Part shown: positions 8,441 through 16,792 of the stretch, in pieces
Numbering within the stretch: the first letter of the stretch is position 1
Layout: each line of letters opens with the position of its first letter
From: Streptosporangium pseudovulgare
Lineage (GTDB): Bacteria > Actinomycetota > Actinomycetes > Streptosporangiales > Streptosporangiaceae
Assembly (NCBI RefSeq): GCF_014648055.1
Contig: NZ_BMQJ01000010.1
Coordinates: forward strand, 124,001-188,000
Reading direction: 5' to 3'
DNA length: 64,000 nt
Notes under the pieces: generated by a model
Database searches by the model: none
What the model was told of the DNA's origin: nothing
What the model saw: the letters and a program-made list of their open reading frames with translations, nothing else
Made by a program: the position numbers and the translations under genes

Positions 8441-9232
8441 ATGGCACGACGAGCGCTACGGCCGGTCGATCTCGCCCGGGAGCACGGCCTGTCCACCCAG
8501 GCGGTCCGCAACTACGAGGACGAGGGGATCCTCCCGCCCGCCGAGCGCGGCGACACCGGATACCGGCGCTACTCCGCCGTCCACGCCCAGGCCCTGCGCG
8601 CCTTCCTCGCCCTGCGGCCCGGGTACGGGCACCGGACGGCCGTGGAGATCATGCGCGCCGCGCACCACCGCGACGACGAGACGCTGTTCCGCCTCATCGA
8701 CCGGGCGCACGTCGAGCTGCTGCGCGAGCGCGAGACCCTCGGCGAGGTCGCCGCCGCGCTCGGCGCCCTGACCGCGGAGCCCGGACCCGGCGGGAACCCG
8801 TCCGGGCGGCCGGCCACGGAACCCGCGTCCAGCGGCGGCCCGTCCGGCGGACTGACCATCGGGGCGCTGGCCCACCAGCTCGGGATGCACCCGGCGTCGC
8901 TGCGGAAGTGGGAGAGGGCCGGCATCCTCCAGCCGCACCGCGACCGCGCCACCGGCTACCGCGTCTACCCGCCCGGCGCGGTCCGCGACGCGCGGATGGC
9001 CCGCCAGCTCCGCCGAGGCGGCTACCCGCTCGCCCGGATCAGGCTCTTCGTCGAGCAGTTGCGCGCCGCGGGGAGCACGGTGGACCTGGCGGACCTGCTG
9101 CGCGAATGGCGGACCCGGCTCGGGCGCCGGAGCCGGGCGATGCTCGCCGCGGGCCGGGAACTCGACGACTACCTCGCCCTCCTCGACTCCGGTCCGGCAC
9201 GGGCCCCCTCCGGCTTCCCGCCGGAGACGTGA
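8441..9232 (+). CDS. TioE-type transcriptional regulator with two MerR domains
   Basis: A 263-residue regulator with two MerR-type winged helices. The first (residues 1-70, HGLSTQAVRNYEDEGILPP) and the second (about 133-205, LGMHPASLRKWERAGILQP) are joined by a Pro/Gly-rich linker. This tandem design is the TioE family, first noted beside thiocoraline biosynthesis. There is no C-terminal metal-binding cysteine set. It starts 54 bases after the hydrolase stop and could be cotranscribed. Its target is not evident. Confidence 0.85.
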   Translation: MARRALRPVDLAREHGLSTQAVRNYEDEGILPPAERGDTGYRRYSAVHAQALRAFLALRPGYGHRTAVEIMRAAHHRDDETLFRLIDRAHVELLRERETLGEVAAALGALTAEPGPGGNPSGRPATEPASSGGPSGGLTIGALAHQLGMHPASLRKWERAGILQPHRDRATGYRVYPPGAVRDARMARQLRRGGYPLARIRLFVEQLRAAGSTVDLADLLREWRTRLGRRSRAMLAAGRELDDYLALLDSGPARAPSGFPPET

Positions 9233-9257
9233 GGGCGAGGACCCAGGGCGTCAGAGG

Positions 9258-9390
9258 CCGCCAGGGGCCGGGGGCGGTCCGGATCGCGGTCGTTCCGGAC
9301 CGTCACGACGTCAGAGACCGCCAGGAGGGACCGCCAGGGGCCTGGGACGCGCCGGATCACGGTCGTTCCGGACCGTCATGGCGTGAGGGG
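9258..9390. repeat. Two-copy direct repeat with hairpins between convergent genes
   Basis: A unit beginning CCGCCAGGGGCC occurs at 9258-9330 and 9331-9390, and a third CCGCCAGGGA start follows at 9391. Both units contain CGGTCGTTCCGGACCGTCA. In copy 1, arms CGGTCCGGA (9275-9283) and TCCGGACCG (9294-9302) form a 9-bp stem. Copy 2 runs into the 3' end of the AsnC gene. It probably acts as a shared terminator for the two convergent regulators. Confidence 0.65.
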
Positions 9391-9807
9391 CCGCCAGGGA
9401 ACCGGGCTGGAGAGCACCATCATGCTCGACGGGTGCCCGTACGGCGCGAGCCGGTCGATCAGCTCCTCGAACGCCGTCATCGACGAGGCGGCCACCCGCA
9501 GCAGGCAGCAGGTGTCGCCCGTCACCCGGTGCACCTCCAGGATCTCCGGCCAGGCCAGCGCCTGCTCGTCGCGCAGCACGCAGCGCGGCCCGTAGCAGGA
9601 CATCCTGATCAGCGCCGCGACCCCGCGCCCGGCCAGCGCCGGGTCCACGCGCGCGTGGTAGCCGGTGATCACCCCGGTCTCCTCCAGCCGCCGCACCCGC
9701 TCGGCCACCGCCGGGGCCGACATGTGCACCCGCCGGGCCAGCTCGCTGTAGGACAGCCTCGCGTCCCGCTGCAACTCGTCCAGCAGTGCCCAGTCCATGG
9801 CGTCCAC
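9376..9807 (-). CDS. Lrp/AsnC-family transcriptional regulator
   Basis: A 143-residue Lrp/AsnC protein: N-terminal helix-turn-helix (LSYSELARRVHMSAPAVAER) followed by an AsnC ligand-binding (RAM) domain with TGDTCCLLRVAASSMTAFEE. It is divergent from tryptophan 2,3-dioxygenase across 148 bases, the classic place for a local regulator, so it probably senses tryptophan or a kynurenine-pathway compound. GTG 9807 is preferred because GGAG lies 7 bases upstream; GTG 9813 and ATG 9798 are alternatives. Confidence 0.9.
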   Translation of the reverse strand: MDAMDWALLDELQRDARLSYSELARRVHMSAPAVAERVRRLEETGVITGYHARVDPALAGRGVAALIRMSCYGPRCVLRDEQALAWPEILEVHRVTGDTCCLLRVAASSMTAFEELIDRLAPYGHPSSMMVLSSPVPWRPLTP

Positions 9808-9820
9808 GGTCACACTCCGT

Positions 9821-9908
9821 CATGTCGCAAACCGAACCGGCCGAACGCCTTCCGTTCCAAAAGCGGAAGACGCCTATCGCCTTTGGTTGATTATTTCGCA
9901 ACATGCGA
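9821..9908. promoter_or_regulatory. Divergent AsnC/TDO intergenic region with paired motifs
   Basis: Two near-identical motifs in opposite orientation, CATGTCGCAA (9821-9830) and TTTCGCAACATG (9894-9905), flank the gap. The second includes the small palindrome TCGCA-ACA-TGCGA (9896-9908). Between them lies CTTCCG (9849-9854) / CGGAAG (9864-9869). These are candidate AsnC-type operators controlling both genes. Confidence 0.5.
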
Positions 9909-9955
9909 CTCCGGAGCACCATGGAGGTGATAGGACACATACGAGGAGTACCAAG

Positions 9956-10810
9956 ATGACCGGCACCAGGCAGCTCAGCGAGCATGACCGCGAACTGCGG
10001 TCCATCGCCAACGGGGGCCTGCCCACGCTCGCCTTCGACAGCGCCACGCCGTACGACGACTACGTCGGGACGGCGGTCCTGCACCGGCTCCAGCGCACCG
10101 TCACCGACGCCCCCGAGGAACTGGCGTTCCTGGTGACCACGCAGGTGATGGAGCTGTACTTCGGCCTGCTGCGTTCGGAGTGGCAGCTCGCCCAGCGTCA
10201 GCTCGACGAGGACGACGACGCCGCCGCGACCGCGACGATCAGGCGTTCCGTCCGGCACTTCGAGGCGCTCAACGCCGCCTGGGCATCGCTGAGCTGGCTC
10301 ACCCCGGCGCAGTTCAACCGGTTCCGCGACGCCCTCGGCGAGGCGTCGGGCTTCCAGTCGGCGGCCTACCGGCACGTGGAGTTCCTGCTCGGCAACAAGT
10401 CCGAGGCCCTGACCCGCCCGCACCGCCGCAACCCCGAGACCTACCGGGAGCTGGTCAAGGCCCTCTCCGAGCCGAGCCTGTACGACTCGGTGCTCGCCTT
10501 CCTCGCCCGGCGGGGTCACGCCGTCCCGCGGAAGGCGATCGAGCGCGACTACGCCGCCGACTACGAGCCCGGTCCCGAGGTCGAGGCCGTCTGGGTCGAG
10601 GTGTACGGCGGGCCGCTCGCCCCGCTCGGTGAGGCGCTGACCGACCTGGCCGAACGGTTCTCCGACTGGCGCTACCGCCACGTGATGGCGGTGCGCCGCT
10701 CGATGGGCGCCAAGCCGGGATCCGGCGGGTCCAACGGCCTGGCCTGGCTGGAGCGCAGCATGCAGCGTCAGGTCTTCCCCGAGCTCTGGACCGCCCGCAC
10801 CCTCATGTGA
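9956..10810 (+). CDS. kynA: Tryptophan 2,3-dioxygenase
   Basis: Haem enzyme that opens the indole ring of L-tryptophan to N-formylkynurenine. The 284-residue length is right for the bacterial family. Seen: MELYFGLLRSEWQLA near residue 65, YRHVEFLLGNKSEA near 137 with the substrate-pocket residues, and the C-terminal WRYRHVMAVRRSMG, whose histidine near 240 is the axial haem ligand, followed by a Gly/Ser loop. Start ATG 9956 has CGAGGAG upstream. No kynureninase is in the window. The formamidase-like hydrolase at 7.3-8.4 kb may take the next step. Confidence 0.95.
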   Translation: MTGTRQLSEHDRELRSIANGGLPTLAFDSATPYDDYVGTAVLHRLQRTVTDAPEELAFLVTTQVMELYFGLLRSEWQLAQRQLDEDDDAAATATIRRSVRHFEALNAAWASLSWLTPAQFNRFRDALGEASGFQSAAYRHVEFLLGNKSEALTRPHRRNPETYRELVKALSEPSLYDSVLAFLARRGHAVPRKAIERDYAADYEPGPEVEAVWVEVYGGPLAPLGEALTDLAERFSDWRYRHVMAVRRSMGAKPGSGGSNGLAWLERSMQRQVFPELWTARTLM

Positions 10811-10904
10811 GCCGTACGGCCCGCTTCCCCGTACGGCCCGCTTCCCCGCGCGGCCCGTACTCCCGCGCGGGCCGTGCCGGGTTCACCGCCCCGGTGCCGC
10901 CGCG

Positions 10905-11879
10905 TCAGGCGCGGCGGCCCGCCGGCGCCGAGGAGCGCAGCGCGGCGACGAAGGCGGCGATGGCCGGATGGTCCCCCGATCCGCGGCGGAAGGCGATCAG
11001 CGTACGGCGGCGCATCGGCAGCTCCGCGAGCCGGACGCCGCCGGGCGGGTCGGCGGCGCCCAGCTCCGGCACCAGCGCGACGCCCTGGCCGATCGCGACC
11101 ATCGCCAGGACGGTGGCGAAGTCGTCGACGTGGTGCCGGATCCGCGGGGCGAACCCGGCCGCCTGGCAGGCCCGCACGGTCATCGCGTGACAGAGGGTGC
11201 CGGGGGTGGAGGCGATCCAGGGGGCGTCGCGCCACCGCGCCAGCGGATCACCGCCCGCGCCGCCGCCTCCGGTCCCGCCTGCCCCGCCCGCGTCGCTCCC
11301 GCCCACGCCGCCGTACGCGTCCCACCGCTCCGCCGGGGGTCCGGCCTCGTCGGGAGAGGCGAGGAACATCGACTCCTCCAGCAGCGGCCGGGAGTCGAGG
11401 GCCAGGTCGGGGGCGGCGGGGACGAAGTCGTACTCGTGCACCAGGGCCACGTCCAGGTCGCCCGCCCGTAGCCGCGGCGCCACCTCGGCGGGGTCGATCT
11501 CGTCCACCATCGGCTCCAGCCCGGGATGGTCGCGGTCCAGCGCGGCCAGGGCCGCGGGCAGGATGGCGCGGGTGGCGGTGGGGAAGGCGCCGATCCGGAC
11601 GGCGCCGGTCAGGTCGGTCCGCGCCGCGGCCAGCTCGGCCGCGGCCTGCTCCAGCCGTTCGAGCACGGCCTCGGCGTGACCGACCAGCGCGAGCCCGGCG
11701 GGGGTCAGCCGTACCCGGCGGCCGGTCCGTTCCAGCAGCGCCGTCCCGGCCTCCCGCTCCAGTACGGCGAGCTGCTGGGAGACGGCCGAGGGCGTGAAGG
11801 CCAGGGCCTCGGCGACCGCGGCGATCGTGCCCCGGTGGGCCAGTTCGCGCAGCAGGCGGAGGCGTCGCACATCGAGCAT
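10905..11879 (-). CDS. LysR-family transcriptional regulator
   Basis: A 324-residue LysR regulator: N-terminal winged helix (RELAHRGTIAAVAEALAFTP, residues 10-29) and a periplasmic-binding-like sensing domain from about residue 90. Unusually, a Gly-rich low-complexity insert (GGVGGSDAGGAGGTGGGGAG, about 211-230) interrupts the effector domain. It is divergent from the DapA-like lyase gene with 71 bases between starts, which suggests that gene is its target. Confidence 0.9.
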   Translation of the reverse strand: MLDVRRLRLLRELAHRGTIAAVAEALAFTPSAVSQQLAVLEREAGTALLERTGRRVRLTPAGLALVGHAEAVLERLEQAAAELAAARTDLTGAVRIGAFPTATRAILPAALAALDRDHPGLEPMVDEIDPAEVAPRLRAGDLDVALVHEYDFVPAAPDLALDSRPLLEESMFLASPDEAGPPAERWDAYGGVGGSDAGGAGGTGGGGAGGDPLARWRDAPWIASTPGTLCHAMTVRACQAAGFAPRIRHHVDDFATVLAMVAIGQGVALVPELGAADPPGGVRLAELPMRRRTLIAFRRGSGDHPAIAAFVAALRSSAPAGRRA

Positions 11880-11916
11880 CAGTTCAGCTTAACGTTCTCG
11901 GAAGAAAAGCGAACTG
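11880..11916. promoter_or_regulatory. LysR-type operator candidate
   Basis: CAGTTC (11880-11885) and GAACTG (11911-11916) form inverted arms, and the next bases (AGCTT and AAAAGC) extend the symmetry imperfectly. The site lies exactly in the divergent LysR/DapA-like intergenic region. Confidence 0.4.
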
Positions 11917-11950
11917 GACCTGCACGGTCGGTGACCGGGAAGCTTGGAAC

Positions 11951-12817
11951 ATGAACCTCAGCGGTGTGCTCGTTCCTCTCATCACCCCGTTCGCCGAGGA
12001 CGGCGAGATCGCCCTCGCGGCGCTCGAAGACCTGGCGTACGCCGCCCTCGACGAGGGCGCGACCGGGCTGGTCGCCCTCGGCACCACCGCCGAGGTGGCC
12101 ACGCTGGCCCCCGACGAGCGGCAGGCGGTCGTCGAGATCTGCGGGCGGGTGTGCCGGGAGCGGGGTGCGACGCTCGTCGTCGGGGCCGGGTCGAGCGACA
12201 CCCGCGGATCGGCCGCGGCCCTGCTCGCCCTCAAGGACCGCGCCGACGCCGCGCTGGTCACCGTGCCGTCCTTCGTCCGGCCGTCCGAGGCCGGGGTGCT
12301 CGCCCACTTCGCCGCGCTGGCGCAGGAGACCCCGGTGCCGCTGGTCGTCTACAACATCCCCTACCGGACCGGCCAGTCCGTCGGCGCCGCCACCCTGCGG
12401 CGGCTGGGGGAGCTGCCCATGGTGGCCGGGGTCAAGCACGCCGTCGGCGGCGTCGACCAGGACACCGTCACCCTGCTGGCCGACCCGCCCGAGGGGTTCG
12501 CGGTGCTCGCCGGGGACGACCCGTTCTTCTCCGCGCTGCTCGCGCTGGGCGCCTCCGGCGGCATCCTCGCCTCCGCCCACCTGCGCACCGCCCGGTTCGC
12601 CGAGCTGGCGCGGGCGTGGGGCGCGGGCGACGTCGCGCACGCCCGGGCCCTGGGGCACCGGCTGTCCGTCATGTCGGCGAGCCTGTTCGCCGAACCCAAT
12701 CCCACGGTCCTCAAGGGCGTGCTGCACGCCCAGGGCCGGATCCCGACCGCGGCCGTCCGGCTGCCGCTGATCCCGGCCTCCCAGGCGTCGATCGACGCCG
12801 TCCTCCGGCTCCTCTGA
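11951..12817 (+). CDS. DapA-like class I aldolase (DHDPS/NAL family)
   Basis: A 288-residue TIM-barrel Schiff-base lyase of the dihydrodipicolinate synthase / N-acetylneuraminate lyase superfamily. Visible signatures: LGTTAEVATL (pyruvate carboxylate binding), YNIPYRTG with the catalytic tyrosine near residue 135, and GVKHAVG with the Schiff-base lysine near residue 161. Because it is paired with its own LysR gene and there are no other lysine genes, a catabolic or specialised aldolase role is more likely than housekeeping lysine synthesis. The substrate is unknown. Confidence 0.85.
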   Translation: MNLSGVLVPLITPFAEDGEIALAALEDLAYAALDEGATGLVALGTTAEVATLAPDERQAVVEICGRVCRERGATLVVGAGSSDTRGSAAALLALKDRADAALVTVPSFVRPSEAGVLAHFAALAQETPVPLVVYNIPYRTGQSVGAATLRRLGELPMVAGVKHAVGGVDQDTVTLLADPPEGFAVLAGDDPFFSALLALGASGGILASAHLRTARFAELARAWGAGDVAHARALGHRLSVMSASLFAEPNPTVLKGVLHAQGRIPTAAVRLPLIPASQASIDAVLRLL

Positions 12818-12834
12818 CCGCGCGGCCGGGGTGG

Positions 12835-13644
12835 TCAGGAGGTCTGGCAGGACGGGCACCAGAACAGGTTGCGGCCGGAGAGGACCCCGGTGCGGACCTC
12901 CGTCCCGCACAGGAGGCACGGCATGCCGAAACGCCGGTAGACGTAGACCTCACCGCCGTGGCCGTCCACCCGGGGCGGGCGGCCCATCGCCTGCGGGGTG
13001 TGCTCGGGGCGGACCGTGTCGATCCGGCCCACCCGCACCCCCTCGGCCATCAGGAACACCAGGTCGTCCCAGATGGCGGCCCACTGCTCGCGGGTGAGGT
13101 CGCGGCCGGGCCGCGCCGGGTCCACCCCCTGGCGGAACAGCGCCTCGGCGCGGTAGATGTTTCCCACGCCCGCCACCACCGACTGGTCCATCAGCAGGAC
13201 GCCGATGGAGGTGCGGCTGCGGCCGATCCGCCGCCAGGCGAGCTCGGGATCGGCGTCCGCGCGCAGCGGGTCGGGGCCGAGCCTGTCGTGCAGCGCCTTC
13301 TTCTCACCCGGGTCGAGCAGCTCGCAGGTGTTGGGCCCGCGCAGGTCGGCGTAGTGCCCGGGGCCGGTCAGGCGCAGCCGCACCGCGCCGACCGGGGCGG
13401 GCACAGGCACCAGGCCGAAGGCGTACTTGCCGTAGATGCCCAGGTGCACGTGGAGCCAGGTGTCGTCGTCGAAGCCGAGCAGCAGGTGCTTGCCGTGCGC
13501 GTCGGTCTCGCGCAGCACCCGCCCGTCGATCCGGGCCGCTCCGGCGGCGAACCGGCCCTGCGGGCTCTCGGCGTGGATCACCCGGCCGCCGAGCAGCTCG
13601 CGGTGCTGCGCCGCGAGGCGGTGAATGGTGTGTCCCTCAGGCAT
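12835..13644 (-). CDS. Fpg/Nei-family DNA glycosylase / AP lyase (Nei2-like)
   Basis: Removes oxidised bases and nicks abasic sites. The start is fixed by chemistry: after Met removal the protein must begin with the catalytic proline, so MPEGHTIHRLA at 13644 is chosen over an in-frame start 9 bases upstream. Product 269 residues with PEGHTIHR (Pro1, Glu2), a late helix-two-turn-helix (GVGNIYRAEALF) and a four-Cys zinc finger (CLLCGTEV ... CPSC) at the C-terminus. PEGHT is typical of the actinobacterial Nei2 branch. Convergent with the DapA-like gene. Confidence 0.93.
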   Translation of the reverse strand: MPEGHTIHRLAAQHRELLGGRVIHAESPQGRFAAGAARIDGRVLRETDAHGKHLLLGFDDDTWLHVHLGIYGKYAFGLVPVPAPVGAVRLRLTGPGHYADLRGPNTCELLDPGEKKALHDRLGPDPLRADADPELAWRRIGRSRTSIGVLLMDQSVVAGVGNIYRAEALFRQGVDPARPGRDLTREQWAAIWDDLVFLMAEGVRVGRIDTVRPEHTPQAMGRPPRVDGHGGEVYVYRRFGMPCLLCGTEVRTGVLSGRNLFWCPSCQTS

Positions 13645-13786
13645 GATGCGCACAGGATATGGCGGCCGGCGGCCGGTCGCCGCCTTCCCGTGTCCTCCCG
13701 TGCCTTCCGGCGCACCCGGACCGCCTCACCGGCCCGGCCCGCCCGGGAAGCTCCCGCGCGTTCGGGCCCTCTGACGCGGAGCCGGT

Positions 13787-13969
13787 TCAGCCGGGACCGA
13801 TACCGGCGGGCCGCGCGGAGCCGGCGGCGGAGGAACCGGGGCCGGTGCGGGTGGGCTGCCCGAAGTCCGCGACGGTGGGGCCGGGCGCGACCGTGCCGGA
13901 GACGAAGCCGATCGACATTCCGAGGACGGCCGCGCCGAGAACCGCCGCCGTGAGACGCCGTGAACGCAT
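13787..13969 (-). CDS. Small secreted or membrane-anchored hypothetical protein
   Basis: A 60-residue ORF starting at ATG 13969 with a strong GGAGGAGACC ribosome site. The N-terminus MRSRRLTAAVLGAAVLGMSI is a clean signal peptide or anchor; the remaining 35 residues are Pro/Gly/Ser-rich with no domain I know. The ribosome site and signal sequence argue that it is real. It sits between the glycosylase and the two-component genes. Confidence 0.55.
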   Translation of the reverse strand: MRSRRLTAAVLGAAVLGMSIGFVSGTVAPGPTVADFGQPTRTGPGSSAAGSARPAGIGPG

Positions 13970-14176
13970 GGTCTCCTCCATCGAGATCGCCCGCGGCACC
14001 ACACGGCGCCCACGCCCTGCCGGTCGGATCGGGAACGCGCCAGGTGGGCGCGGGCTCCTCGCCGCCCCACCTCACGGCGTCCCCGAAGCCTCCCGGTCGT
14101 TCGGCGGGTGGCTTCCGGAGTCGTGTCCCATCGTGGGCCGGGCCGCTCAACGGACTGTTGCAGGGGGATTGCCGGC

Positions 14177-14782
14177 TCAGAGCCAGCCGTACTCCTCGGC
14201 GATCAGCGCCGCCTCCGCGCGGGTGCCCGCCCCCGTCTTGCCGATGGCCGAGGACAGGTGGTTGCGCACCGTGCCGTTGGACAGGGACAGGGCCCTGGCG
14301 ATCTCGGCGACGGTGCCGCCGCGGCGCGCCTGCCGTAGCACGTCGCGCTCCCGGGCGGTCAGCGGGCCGGCGCCGCTGGCCAGGGACTCGGCGGCCAGGG
14401 CCGGATCGACCACCCGCAGCCCCGAGTGGACCCGCCGCACCGTGTCGACCAGGTGTTCGGGGGAGGAGTCCTTCACCACGAACCCCGCGGCGCCGTTCTC
14501 CATCGCCCTGGCGAAGTAACCGGGCCGCCCGAAGGTCGTGCAGATCACCACGCGGCACGAAGGAAGGGCGGCCCGCAGTTCGGCGGTGGCGGCCAGCCCG
14601 TCCTTCCCCGGCATCTGCACGTCGACCAGCGCCACGTCCGGGCGGGTACGGCGCGCGGCCTCCACCGCCTCGTCGCCCGACCCCACCTGGGCGACCACCT
14701 CGATGTCCGGCTCCAGCGCGAGCATCGCGGCCAGCGCGCCCCGGACGAGCGCCTGGTCGTCGGCGAGCAGGACCCTGATCAT
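14177..14782 (-). CDS. NarL/LuxR-type response regulator
   Basis: A 201-residue two-component response regulator. Receiver domain 1-120 with acidic pair DD (residues 8-9), phospho-acceptor aspartate in VALVDVQMPG (near 54) and conserved lysine in VVKDSS. The C-terminal LuxR helix-turn-helix (LTARERDVLRQARRGGTVAE) binds DNA. Its ATG overlaps the kinase stop by 4 bases (ATGA), so it is translationally coupled to its cognate kinase. It probably controls the neighbouring ABC exporter genes, as in DesKR-like systems. Confidence 0.95.
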   Translation of the reverse strand: MIRVLLADDQALVRGALAAMLALEPDIEVVAQVGSGDEAVEAARRTRPDVALVDVQMPGKDGLAATAELRAALPSCRVVICTTFGRPGYFARAMENGAAGFVVKDSSPEHLVDTVRRVHSGLRVVDPALAAESLASGAGPLTARERDVLRQARRGGTVAEIARALSLSNGTVRNHLSSAIGKTGAGTRAEAALIAEEYGWL

Positions 14783-15924
14783 GAGCGGCCCGCCAGCAGC
14801 CGGAAACCGCCCTCGGGCAGCGGACCCGCGTCCAGCCGCCCGCCGACCGCGCGCAGCCGTTCCGCCAGGCCCGCCAGCCCGTTCCCCGCCTCGTGCGCAC
14901 GGGCGGGCGACCGGCCGTCGTCGCGGATCTCCAGCGACGACTCGCCGAGCCGCACCTCGCACCGGGCGGCGCCGCTGTGCCGTACGACGTTCGTGACCCC
15001 CTCGCGCAGCACGTACGCGAACGGCTCCCGCAGCTCGGGGGAGACGTGGTCCACGGCGTGCGGCAGCGTGGCCCGGATCCCCGCCGCCCGCAGCGCCGCG
15101 CGGGCCCCGGCCAGCTCGACGGCCAGCGACGGGCGGCGACGGCCGGAGACGGTCGCGCGGACCTCCGCGTGCGCCTCCCGGGAGAGCCGTTCGATGTCGC
15201 GCAGTTCGGCCACCGCCCGATCCCGGTCCGCTCCGCTCTCCAGCAGGCGGCGGGTCAGGCCGGTCTTCGCGGTGATCGTCGTGAGGGTGTGCCCGAGGAC
15301 GTCGTGCAGGTCCCTGGCCAGCCGGGCCCGCTCCGCCGCGGTCGCCAGCGTCTCGATCTCGTCGCGGGCCTGGCTCAGCTGGACGAGCAGCCGGATCAGC
15401 AGCATGACGGCCACCGGCGTGACGGTGCCCGGGATGACCGCGATCCCGGCGGCCGCGTTCACCGAACCGGTCACCGTCCAGGCCACGGCCAGCCGCCCGG
15501 CCGCGGCCACCAGGCCCAGCAGGACGCCCCAGCGGGCGGGCAGCAGCCACACGGCCGCCGCGAGCACGTAGACGAGGCGGTCCAGGCCGGTCATCGGGTC
15601 GTCCTGGAGCAGGATCAGGCCGCCGCCCAGCGCGAACAGCCCGCAGAGCAACGCGATCCGCGCCCGGGGCGGCCACCCGGTGCCCAGCGCCACCCCGGCG
15701 ACCCAGCCCGCCGCGTAGCAGACCGCCAGCGCCGCGGCGGCGGCGCGGGCCGGGCCCGCGTCCGGCCGGACGGCCTCCGCGACGGCCCACCAGACCGGCC
15801 AGGCGGCGGCCAGGACCAGTACGGCGACGCCCCGCGCCGCCGTCCACCGGCCGCCCCGGCCGCCGACGCTCCGGACCGGCCACGCCGCGGCGGCGAACAG
15901 GCCCCGATCTCGCATGGCAATCAC
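14779..15924 (-). CDS. DesK/NarX-type sensor histidine kinase
   Basis: About 381 residues. Five or six membrane helices fill residues 25-190, then a HisKA_3 dimerisation helix with ERARLARDLHDVLGHT (phosphorylated histidine near 215) and an HATPase_c domain (LREGVTNVVRHSGAA, EIRDDGRSP, GNGLAGLAERL). No periplasmic sensor domain of any size, so it probably senses the membrane or a signal in it. It lies between the ABC permease and the response regulator, and the order ATPase-permease-kinase-regulator suggests it controls that exporter. ATG 15915 is an alternative start. Confidence 0.93.
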   Translation of the reverse strand: MIAMRDRGLFAAAAWPVRSVGGRGGRWTAARGVAVLVLAAAWPVWWAVAEAVRPDAGPARAAAAALAVCYAAGWVAGVALGTGWPPRARIALLCGLFALGGGLILLQDDPMTGLDRLVYVLAAAVWLLPARWGVLLGLVAAAGRLAVAWTVTGSVNAAAGIAVIPGTVTPVAVMLLIRLLVQLSQARDEIETLATAAERARLARDLHDVLGHTLTTITAKTGLTRRLLESGADRDRAVAELRDIERLSREAHAEVRATVSGRRRPSLAVELAGARAALRAAGIRATLPHAVDHVSPELREPFAYVLREGVTNVVRHSGAARCEVRLGESSLEIRDDGRSPARAHEAGNGLAGLAERLRAVGGRLDAGPLPEGGFRLLAGRS

Positions 15925-16066
15925 CCTAGTTCTCCGTCGGGCGGCGGACTCCCGCCCGCCGCCCTGCCGTCACCCGGCCGTCACACCCGGGGCCGCCGTC
16001 ATCCCGGAGGCGGCCCACAGACGGCCCACAGACGGCCCCCGCCCCGGAAGAGGGCCGTCACACAGG

Positions 16067-16792
16067 TCAGGTGCGCGCGCTGTCGCGCCGGTAGCGGACG
16101 ACGACGGCCGCACCCAGCACCACCGTGTAGAGCGCCAGCACCGCGGCCGCCGCGCCGAGCCGGGCGCCGCCGGTCGCCGCGGCGTGCCCCAGCTCGGCCA
16201 GCCAGTGGCTCGGCAGCGCCTGGGCGACGGCCGCGAGCCCCGGGGGGAACACGCCGACCGGGATGAGCAGCCCGCCGAGGAAGCCGAGCACCAGCGTGAG
16301 CCCGCCGTAGACGACCTGCGCGTTCCGCGCGGTGACGAGCTGACCGGCCAGCAGTCCGAGCAGGGCGAACGGCACGGTGCCCGCCCAGGACCCGAGCACC
16401 GCCCAGGCCCAGCCGCCCGCCGGCAGCTCCACCCCCGACACGAACGCGGCCAGCGCCACCCCGGCGACCGGGGGAAACGCCACCAGCATCGCCACCGTCC
16501 CCTTCGCCACCAGGTAGCCCCCGCCGGAGAGCGGGGTCAGGCGGAGCTGGCGCTGCCAGCCGGAACTCCGCTCCACCGCCGTGCGGGACCCGGCGTCGAG
16601 CGCCGCCTTGAGCGCCCCGAAGGCCGCGAGGCCGCCCATCGTGTACGCGGCGGAGCCCCGGCCGGCGACATCGGTGAACAGGCCGGACTCCAGGAGGAAC
16701 AGCCCGGCCGGCAGGACCACCGCGAACAGGAGGAACTTCGTGTCGCGCAGCACCCGCCTGATCTCGAACGTCAGATACCCCGTCACGGTCAC
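16067..16792 (-). CDS. ABC-2 type transporter permease
   Basis: A 241-residue membrane subunit with about six helices and the usual ABC-2 exporter layout (LTFEIRRVLRDTKFL at the start, then WQRQLRLTPLSGGGYLVAKG before the third helix). GTG 16792 overlaps the ATPase stop by 4 bases (GTGA), with GAGGAGGTG just upstream as ribosome site. It forms the channel for the adjacent ATPase; the exported compound is unknown (lipid, antibiotic or peptide are all possible). Confidence 0.92.
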   Translation of the reverse strand: MTVTGYLTFEIRRVLRDTKFLLFAVVLPAGLFLLESGLFTDVAGRGSAAYTMGGLAAFGALKAALDAGSRTAVERSSGWQRQLRLTPLSGGGYLVAKGTVAMLVAFPPVAGVALAAFVSGVELPAGGWAWAVLGSWAGTVPFALLGLLAGQLVTARNAQVVYGGLTLVLGFLGGLLIPVGVFPPGLAAVAQALPSHWLAELGHAAATGGARLGAAAAVLALYTVVLGAAVVVRYRRDSART

